Shown here in pieces: positions 7,971 to 12,637 of a DNA stretch of 12,637 bases. The position numbers were made by a program, and so were the translations under genes. Within the stretch, counting starts at the first letter, position 1. Each line of letters begins with the position of its first letter. The DNA is from an uncultured Oscillospiraceae bacterium (GTDB lineage: Bacteria; Bacillota; Clostridia; Oscillospirales; Acutalibacteraceae), in assembly GCA_959596515.1 (NCBI GenBank), contig CAUFXR010000078.1, positions 1-12,637 of the forward strand. Direction: 5' to 3'. The notes beneath the pieces were generated by a model that saw only the letters and a program-made list of their open reading frames with translations, ran no database searches and was not told the origin of the DNA.

Positions 7971-8050
7971 GTACCGATGAAAAGGTGCGATTATACCTAT
8001 TTTGCCGTTGGAGTAATACTACAATTTGAAGCGGAGGTTTTGGATAGTCG

Positions 8051-8063
8051 ATAAACAGTTTAT
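8051..8063. promoter_or_regulatory. ATAAAC-A-GTTTAT palindrome overlapping the leftward -10 box
   Basis: A perfect palindrome with 6-bp arms around one base. It overlaps the -10 box proposed for the leftward XRE promoter (8059-8064), a common place for a repressor site. Its half-site AAAC/GTTT is also shared with the repeats downstream of the tetR promoter, so the same repressor might touch both. Confidence 0.4.
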
Positions 8064-8086
8064 ATATCTATTTCAAGGTGTGTCAA
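8059..8086 (-). promoter_or_regulatory. Leftward sigma-A-type promoter for the XRE gene
   Basis: On the minus strand, TTGACA (complement of 8081-8086) is followed after 16 nt by TATAAA (complement of 8059-8064). It would give an XRE transcript with a leader of about 140 nt. A TATAAT on the same strand at 7991-7996 is an alternative -10, but no good -35 stands in front of it. Confidence 0.55.
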
Positions 8087-8105
8087 GAAAGAGAAAAGTA
8101 GCCTC

Positions 8106-8133
8106 TTGACAAATAAATCTTCTCTGCTATAAT
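8106..8133 (+). promoter_or_regulatory. Consensus sigma-A promoter of the tetR operon
   Basis: TTGACA (8106-8111) and TATAAT (8128-8133) both match consensus exactly, with a 16-nt spacer. Transcription would start near 8140, inside the inverted-repeat cluster in front of tetR. A perfect promoter buried in operator-like repeats suggests strong expression when derepressed. Confidence 0.88.
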
Positions 8134-8178
8134 TAAAACAGCGTTTTGAATACGATGTTTTGAAAACACCGTTTTAAT
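8132..8178. promoter_or_regulatory. Nested inverted-repeat operator region in front of tetR
   Basis: Four related symmetries overlap here. ATTAAAAC (8132-8139) and GTTTTAAT (8171-8178) are exact reverse complements and bound the region. Inside are AAAAC-AGC-GTTTT (8135-8147), GTTTT-G-AAAAC (8157-8167) and AAAAC-ACC-GTTTT (8163-8175). They begin at the -10 box and cover the expected transcription start, the usual place for TetR-family autorepression. Binding by the adjacent TetR protein is inferred from position. Confidence 0.72.
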
Positions 8179-8196
8179 AAGAAAGGTGGATGAGCG

Positions 8197-8814
8197 ATGG
8201 CAAGTAGGATTGAAGGATTTGACGAGAAAATTCTTGCCTGTGCGAAAGAAGAATTTTTAGAAAAAGGCTATACGGATGCTTCGATACGGACGATTGCTCA
8301 AAATGCCGGTGTCAGCACCAGCACAATATATACGCGGTATTCAGATAAAGAGGGATTGTTCCGCTTTCTTGTGGAACCGGTGGCTAAAGGTCTGAAAGAG
8401 TTATTGCGGCAATCATTCAGTGATTTTTCTTCTTTGACGGGGCATGAGCAGAACGAAAAATTTATGGAATACTCAGATCGTGGTTTTGAAGCCGTGATTG
8501 CATATATCTATGAGTATTTTTCTGAATTTAAGCTGCTGATTACCGGAGCGCCGGGAAACTACTATCAGGAATTTTTAGAAGGGCTGGTACAACTGGATAC
8601 GGACTGTACAAAGAAATTCTTGATTCAAGTGGGAAGTAAAGCCCTGGCGGAAGGACGAGTTACAGATGGATTCTTACACGTTGTTTCCAGTGCTTTTTAT
8701 TCTGGTATATTTGAAGTAGTCATTCACGATATGCCGATGGAGGAAGCAAAAAATTATATCAATGAGCTGCGCACTTTTTATGGGAATGGCTGGAAAGAAT
8801 ATTACCGAAAATAG
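8197..8814 (+). CDS. TetR/AcrR-family transcriptional repressor
   Basis: A 205-residue regulator. Residues about 8-54 form the N-terminal TetR HTH: ILACAKEEFLEKGYTDASIR, then TIAQNAGVSTSTIYTRYSDK, with recognition helix about 39-46 and the typical KEGLF after it. Residues about 60-205 are the variable all-helical ligand-binding and dimerisation domain, which does not reveal the ligand. The start ATG 8197 has GGTGG (8185-8189) 7 nt upstream; an out-of-frame ATG at 8190 is ignored. It is the first gene of a rightward operon with the KTR protein and the ABC pair, under a consensus promoter covered by inverted repeats. The family norm is repression of itself and neighbouring transporter genes, relieved by a small molecule. 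That is the most likely role here. Confidence 0.93.
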   Translation: MASRIEGFDEKILACAKEEFLEKGYTDASIRTIAQNAGVSTSTIYTRYSDKEGLFRFLVEPVAKGLKELLRQSFSDFSSLTGHEQNEKFMEYSDRGFEAVIAYIYEYFSEFKLLITGAPGNYYQEFLEGLVQLDTDCTKKFLIQVGSKALAEGRVTDGFLHVVSSAFYSGIFEVVIHDMPMEEAKNYINELRTFYGNGWKEYYRK

Positions 8815-8833
8815 GAAAGAAGGTGCAAAGGAA

Positions 8834-9046
8834 ATGCAAAAAACAGAAGAATTTTGTGTGGACGAAAGCGGATGGATACACTGTCCTTTTTGTAAATGCA
8901 GAACGCGGACAAAGATACGCGCAGACACTTCGTTGAAGAACTTTCCAATATTTTGTCCGAAATGCAAACAGGAATGTTTGATAGATGTTGACAATATGAA
9001 AATACGATTATCAGTAGTGCCAGACGCAAAGACGCAGAGCCGATAA
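8834..9046 (+). CDS. Cysteine-rich KTR domain protein (small zinc-ribbon)
   Basis: A 70-residue protein with seven Cys. CPFC (17-20) and CPKC (41-44) make a two-knuckle zinc-ribbon pattern, separated by the basic KCRTRTKIRADTSLKNFPIF stretch that marks the Cys_rich_KTR family (PF14205), a family common in Gram-positive conjugative elements. The frame is open upstream to 8762 inside tetR, but ATG 8834 is chosen because AGAAGG (8818-8823) precedes it by 10 nt and the conserved part begins after it. It lies 19 nt behind tetR and surely shares its transcript. It could bind nucleic acid or a protein partner through the zinc site, but the family has no known function. The end of the gene (from 9038) forms the 5' arm of the following hairpin. 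Confidence 0.85.
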   Translation: MQKTEEFCVDESGWIHCPFCKCRTRTKIRADTSLKNFPIFCPKCKQECLIDVDNMKIRLSVVPDAKTQSR

Positions 9047-9090
9047 TTTGTTTGTGTAAATCACATGACAGATTATCGGCTTATTCTTTT
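9038..9090 (+). terminator. Terminator-like hairpin between the KTR gene and the ABC pair
   Basis: AGCCGATAAT (9038-9047) pairs with ATTATCGGCT (9072-9081), a perfect 10-bp stem. TGTG (9053-9056) and CACA (9062-9065) can form a small inner stem. A U-rich run TTATTCTTTT (9081-9090) follows. The first arm includes the KTR stop codon, so ribosomes finishing the KTR gene would cover it and could modulate folding. It should end or attenuate the tetR-KTR transcript before the ABC genes. Confidence 0.7.
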
Positions 9091-9097
9091 GAATAAG

Positions 9098-9115
9098 AGT
9101 TAGTAAAATCTAACT
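9098..9115. promoter_or_regulatory. Operator-like palindrome AGTTAG-TAAAAT-CTAACT with a -10-like core
   Basis: AGTTAG (9098-9103) and CTAACT (9110-9115) are exact reverse complements around TAAAAT (9104-9109), itself a good -10 box on the plus strand. The best -35 at normal distance (TTATTC, 9081-9086) is weak. A repressor on the arms would sit squarely on the promoter of the ABC genes. The arms do not resemble the AAAAC/GTTTT repeats before tetR, so a different regulator is likely. The GTTAG/CTAAC half-sites loosely recall DtxR/IdeR-type operators, but the spacing differs. Confidence 0.55.
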
Positions 9116-9130
9116 AAAGGAGGGATTTAT

Positions 9131-10879
9131 ATGGATCAGTCGCAAGGCGGAAATCCATTTGGCAGACTTATTGAGTTTGCCAGGCCGCATAAGACTGGCT
9201 ACATCGTTTCTGTTGTTCTTGCTGTGTTGGGAGTTGCCTTTGGTATCGTCCCCTATTTTGCAACAGCCAGAATGACGATTGAGTTACTCTCCGGGAATCG
9301 GGATTTATCATTTTACATGGTGTGGTGTCTGATTTCCGGCGGCTGCTTTGTCCTAAAAGCAATATTGATGGGGATTTCCACGAGGGCATCCCATGAAGCG
9401 ACCTTTGAAGTGCTGTCCGAGGCAAGGCGAAAAATTGCTTCAAAACTTACCAGAGTGCCTATGGGCTATATTCTCAATACTCCGTCCGGGCAACTAAAAA
9501 ATGGCATGGTGGAACGAATTGAACAGTTAGAGGTTCCCCTTGCTCATGTAATCCCGGAAATGACTTCAAATCTTCTCGTACCAATCGCAATCATCGTTTA
9601 TTTGTTCGTTCTGGACTGGCGAATGGCGTTAGTATCGCTGATTACCATTCCTGTTGGAATGATGTGCTACATGGGAATGATGAAGGAATATCCCAAGAAG
9701 TATGGGGAAGTTGTAAAAGCTGGAAATCACATGAGCGCAACAACGGTAGAATACATCGGCGGCATTGAAGTCATTAAGGCGTTTAATCAGGCAGATAATT
9801 CCTATCAGAAATTTACAGATGCCGTCCATGCAAACGCAGACCTGATTTTAGACTGGATGAAAGATACACAAAAATATTCGGCGATTATGATGAGTGTATG
9901 GCCCGCGGCGTTGATTAGCGTACTTCCCGTCGGGTGCCTGTTTTACATGAGTGGTTCCCTGTCAGCCGCAACCTTTATTACGGTAACTGTCCTGTCGTTG
10001 GGAATTGCAGGCCCGCTTGTAGCCGCAATGTTCTTTACCGATGATATTGCAAAAATAGGCACCGTAATGGGTGAGATTGACGGTATATTAAACCAGCCGG
10101 AGCTTGTCCGGCCGGAGAGGAAATGTGATTTACAGAACCTTGATATTGCTCTGGAAAATGTCCATTTTGCATACGAGGAAAAAGAGGTCTTGAAAGGAAT
10201 TGATCTGACAATTCCGCAGGGAAAAATTACAGCTTTTGTAGGGCCATCCGGCAGCGGAAAATCAACGATTGCAAAATTGATTGCGTCCTTTTGGGATGTG
10301 ACCGGTGGGCTGATTACGATTGGCGATAAGAGCGTAAAAGAAATTTCTAACGACCAACTGAATGATTTGATTTCCTATGTATCGCAGGACAATTATCTAT
10401 TTAACGATACGGTGCGCAACAATATCCGTATGGGCAAGCCAGAGGCAAGCGATTCCGAAGTGGAACAGATTGCAAAGGATTCTGGCTGCCATGAGTTTAT
10501 TATGAACCTTGAGCATGGATATGAAACCGTGGTTGGCGGCGCCGGAGGGCATTTGTCTGGTGGAGAACGCCAGAGAATCGCGATTGCCAGAGCTATGCTG
10601 AAAAACGCCCCGATTGTAATCCTTGACGAAGCCACTTCCTATACTGATCCGGAAAATGAAGCGGTAATACAGGAGGCCATCAGCCGACTGACAAAGGGCA
10701 AAACATTGATTGTAATTGCTCACCGCCTGTCAACAATAACGGATTCCGACCAGATCGTTGTTGTGAAGGATGGAACAATCCAGGCAAAAGGAACGCACGA
10801 GGAACTATTAAAAGAGTGCAGCCTTTATCATACGATGTGGACAGCTCACATGGACGCGAAGGAGGTGAAAACAGCATGA
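9131..10879 (+). CDS. ABC transporter half-molecule, fused permease/ATPase, first subunit
   Basis: A 582-residue type IV (exporter-fold) ABC protein. The membrane domain covers about 20-305, with hydrophobic segments near 23-45, 62-83, 141-160, 162-183, 251-272 and 280-302. The nucleotide-binding domain covers about 338-575: Walker A GPSGSGKST (371-379), Q-loop VSQDN (Gln419), signature LSGGERQ (475-481), Walker B IVILDE with catalytic Glu500, D-loop SYTD (503-506) and His531. All ATP-site residues are canonical; only the D-loop differs from the usual SALD. AGGAGG (9118-9123) is 7 nt from the ATG. It overlaps the second subunit gene by 4 nt. Half-molecules in this arrangement form heterodimers; relatives include multidrug-type exporters and the IrtAB/YbtPQ siderophore importers, which share the exporter fold. 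Sequence alone does not give substrate or direction. Confidence 0.93.
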   Translation: MDQSQGGNPFGRLIEFARPHKTGYIVSVVLAVLGVAFGIVPYFATARMTIELLSGNRDLSFYMVWCLISGGCFVLKAILMGISTRASHEATFEVLSEARRKIASKLTRVPMGYILNTPSGQLKNGMVERIEQLEVPLAHVIPEMTSNLLVPIAIIVYLFVLDWRMALVSLITIPVGMMCYMGMMKEYPKKYGEVVKAGNHMSATTVEYIGGIEVIKAFNQADNSYQKFTDAVHANADLILDWMKDTQKYSAIMMSVWPAALISVLPVGCLFYMSGSLSAATFITVTVLSLGIAGPLVAAMFFTDDIAKIGTVMGEIDGILNQPELVRPERKCDLQNLDIALENVHFAYEEKEVLKGIDLTIPQGKITAFVGPSGSGKSTIAKLIASFWDVTGGLITIGDKSVKEISNDQLNDLISYVSQDNYLFNDTVRNNIRMGKPEASDSEVEQIAKDSGCHEFIMNLEHGYETVVGGAGGHLSGGERQRIAIARAMLKNAPIVILDEATSYTDPENEAVIQEAISRLTKGKTLIVIAHRLSTITDSDQIVVVKDGTIQAKGTHEELLKECSLYHTMWTAHMDAKEVKTA

Positions 10880-12624
10880 TACGTTCTTTTCGGAAATTCT
10901 TTGAATTTGCAGGCCGCCAAAGCCGGAATTGGTATTTGGGGCTCTTTTATGAAATCATACGCTGCATTTTAGAAGCTCTGCAATTTGCCGCACTTCTGGT
11001 AGTTTTGGATGGATTGGTTCGTGATAATATCACCGCACAAACCGCGCTCCTTGCCTTTGGCATTATGTTAGTCAGTGTGATCGGCACCATTATTTTCTGG
11101 TATCTGGCGCATGGTAAAGAAGGCGAAGGCAGCTATCGAATGTGTGAGGACAAGAGGATTCAAATTGGCAACCGCATGAAGTATATGCCGATGGGCTACT
11201 TCAACAGCCATAGTCTGGGAAATCTCACATCCGTTTCAACAGCGACCATGAGCGACCTCGAAAGTATGTCCTTTGCTATCATCGTGCGGACTTTGGTGGG
11301 TGTAATCCACGCCAGTATTTTTTCTGTTGCCATGTGCTACTTTAGCTGGAAAATCAGTTTGATCTTTTTGGCTGGCGTGATTTTGTTCATGGTAATCAAC
11401 ACAATGCTCCTGCGCTGCTCCAAAAGATTATCTCCCGTACGGTTAGAGACGCAGACGGAGTTCATGGATGCCGTACTGGAATACATACAGGGAATGGGCG
11501 TTGTGCGGGCGTTCCACATGGCAAAGCAGTCAAATACTACGCTGGAAAAATCCATTGATGAAACACAGAAGAAAAACCAGCTTATTGAAAGACAGCGGAT
11601 TCCCTATATAGCTGCCGAACAGGTTGTCCTTCGGATTGCCAGTGCCGCCGCTGCTTTCTGCTCTATCGCACTTTTTATAAACGGTACGCTGGAATTAACA
11701 TATTGTCTGATAATTTTAGTATCGGCGTTCATGATATATAGCCAGTTGGAGAGTGCGGGAGAAATGTTCTTTATGCTTTCAATGATCGATGCTTCTATTG
11801 ATCGTGTGGAGGAAATCAACCAAAGTCCTCAGATTGACATTGATGGTAAAGAGCAAGCTCCAGACCGGCTGGATATTGAAATGCAGGATGTGAGTTTTTC
11901 CTACGGGGATAAAAAAGTGATCGACCATGTATCGCTCACGATTCCACAAGGAACCACAACGGCGATTGTCGGTCCGTCTGGTTCTGGAAAAACCACGCTG
12001 GTGAATCTGATTGCACGTTTTTGGGATGTTGACAGCGGAAGCGTCCGCATCGGCGGCATTGATGTAAAAGATTACAAGCTGGACAGCTTGATGAAGAATA
12101 TCAGCATGGTATTCCAGAATGTGTATCTGTTCCCGGACACGATTGAAAACAATATTAAATTCGGTTCCCCAAACGCCACCCATGAAGATGTAGTGAAGGC
12201 AGCAAAGGCGGCAAGATGCCATGACTTCATTTCAGCATTGCCAGAGGGCTACCAGACGGTAATCGGAGAAAGCGGTGCGACCATTTCCGGCGGCGAAAAG
12301 CAGAGGATTTCTATTGCAAGAGCGATTATGAAAGATGCGCCCATCATTATTCTTGACGAGGCCACAGCAAATGTCGATCCCGAAAATGAAGCAGAGCTTC
12401 AGAAAGCGATTGAAGCGCTGACACAGGGGAAAACAATTATTATGATCGCCCATCGGTTGAAAACCGTAAAAAATGCGGATCAAATCATCGTTATCGACCG
12501 TGGTAAAATCTCTCAGCAAGGTACGCATGATGAGCTTATCAAGCAAGCAGGTATTTATGCGGATTTTGTTGGCATGAGAGAAAAAGCTATCGGTTGGAAA
12601 ATCAAGGCAGACAGCCTTGCATAA
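10876..12624 (+). CDS. ABC transporter half-molecule, fused permease/ATPase, second subunit
   Basis: A 582-residue partner of the preceding ABC protein, of the same length and fold. Membrane helices lie near 21-45, 57-77, 133-156, 159-178, 249-268 and 272-293. The ATPase domain has Walker A GPSGSGKTT (366-374), Q-loop FQNVYL (Gln414), signature ISGGEKQ (470-476), Walker B IIILDE with Glu495, D-loop ANVD (498-501) and His526. Both composite ATP sites of the heterodimer should be competent. The frame is open back to 10816, but ATG 10876 is chosen: it overlaps the first subunit's stop as ATGA, and GGAGGTG (10861-10867) lies in front, so translation is coupled and subunits are made in equal amounts. 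A protein starting at 10876 also begins directly with the expected RSFRKFFEFAG helix. Substrate is unknown. Confidence 0.93.
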   Translation: MIRSFRKFFEFAGRQSRNWYLGLFYEIIRCILEALQFAALLVVLDGLVRDNITAQTALLAFGIMLVSVIGTIIFWYLAHGKEGEGSYRMCEDKRIQIGNRMKYMPMGYFNSHSLGNLTSVSTATMSDLESMSFAIIVRTLVGVIHASIFSVAMCYFSWKISLIFLAGVILFMVINTMLLRCSKRLSPVRLETQTEFMDAVLEYIQGMGVVRAFHMAKQSNTTLEKSIDETQKKNQLIERQRIPYIAAEQVVLRIASAAAAFCSIALFINGTLELTYCLIILVSAFMIYSQLESAGEMFFMLSMIDASIDRVEEINQSPQIDIDGKEQAPDRLDIEMQDVSFSYGDKKVIDHVSLTIPQGTTTAIVGPSGSGKTTLVNLIARFWDVDSGSVRIGGIDVKDYKLDSLMKNISMVFQNVYLFPDTIENNIKFGSPNATHEDVVKAAKAARCHDFISALPEGYQTVIGESGATISGGEKQRISIARAIMKDAPIIILDEATANVDPENEAELQKAIEALTQGKTIIMIAHRLKTVKNADQIIVIDRGKISQQGTHDELIKQAGIYADFVGMREKAIGWKIKADSLA

Positions 12625-12627
12625 AAG

Positions 12628-12634
12628 AAAGGAG
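12628..12634 (+). promoter_or_regulatory. Ribosome binding site of a further gene beyond the window
   Basis: AAAGGAG stands 4 nt after the stop of the second ABC gene, with no terminator between them. It predicts another co-transcribed plus-strand gene starting just beyond 12637, so the cargo operon is not complete here. Confidence 0.6.
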
Positions 12635-12637
12635 TTC

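Noticed and set aside
7991..7996. Perfect TATAAT on the minus strand as the main XRE promoter
   Set aside because: No credible -35 lies 16-18 nt upstream. The TTGACA-N16-TATAAA pair at 8059-8086 is better, so this stays an alternative only.
7794..8054. 86-codon plus-strand frame over the XRE start and control region
   Set aside because: It is mostly antisense to the XRE gene, has no ribosome binding site at its start, and reads through promoter and palindrome sequence.
10816..10875. N-terminal extension of the second ABC subunit
   Set aside because: The extra 20 residues are the out-of-frame end of the first subunit and have no ribosome binding site. ATG 10876 has one and overlaps the stop codon as ATGA.
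1..12637. CRISPR array, tRNA, rRNA, transposase, integrase, oriT or attachment site
   Set aside because: No evenly spaced repeats, no cloverleaf, no recombinase domain and no relaxase gene are visible. The short inverted repeats present are explained as promoter or terminator elements.

Overview
The window looks like part of an integrative and conjugative element (ICE) from a Gram-positive gut-type bacterium of the class Clostridia, probably Lachnospiraceae or a relative. The gene order VirD4 - small Maff2/VirB2-like membrane protein - VirB6/TrbL-like protein - DUF4313-like protein - PrgI - VirB4 - lysozyme/CHAP hydrolase is the known order of the Tn1549/CTn-type conjugation module of such elements. 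The host assignment is inferred from family resemblance and Gram-positive signals (strong GGAGG ribosome binding sites, a TTG start, consensus sigma-A promoters). No 16S rRNA or other marker is present.

Region 1 (1-7416, all + strand) is the conjugation module. It holds the 3' part of the coupling ATPase VirD4, a short two-helix protein with a signal peptide (VirB2-like), a polytopic VirB6-like channel protein, a small soluble protein, the PrgI-family inner-membrane protein, the VirB4 ATPase, and a 658-residue VirB1-like wall hydrolase with a long basic cytoplasmic tail. Spacing is tight, each gene has its own Shine-Dalgarno, and prgI and virB4 overlap. Together these would power and build the mating channel and open the cell wall.

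Region 2 (7417-8196) is visibly A+T-richer. It contains a leftward XRE-family regulator with its own terminator-like hairpin, and a divergent control region. In that region two consensus promoters face away from each other across a mirrored inverted repeat, and a cluster of AAAAC/GTTTT inverted repeats sits on the start of the rightward transcript.

Region 3 (8197-12637, + strand) is a cargo operon: a TetR-family repressor, a 70-residue cysteine-rich KTR (zinc-ribbon) protein, a terminator-like hairpin, an operator-like palindrome around a -10 box, and two full-length ABC transporter half-molecules (582 residues each, ATGA overlap). The ABC pair probably works as a heterodimer. A ribosome binding site at the right edge shows that another gene follows. 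The cargo most plausibly gives the element's host a regulated efflux or uptake function, but the sequence does not fix the substrate.

No tRNA, rRNA, CRISPR array, transposase, integrase or attachment site was found. No stretch longer than 300 bases lacks a gene; the largest gap (7913-8196) is the divergent control region.
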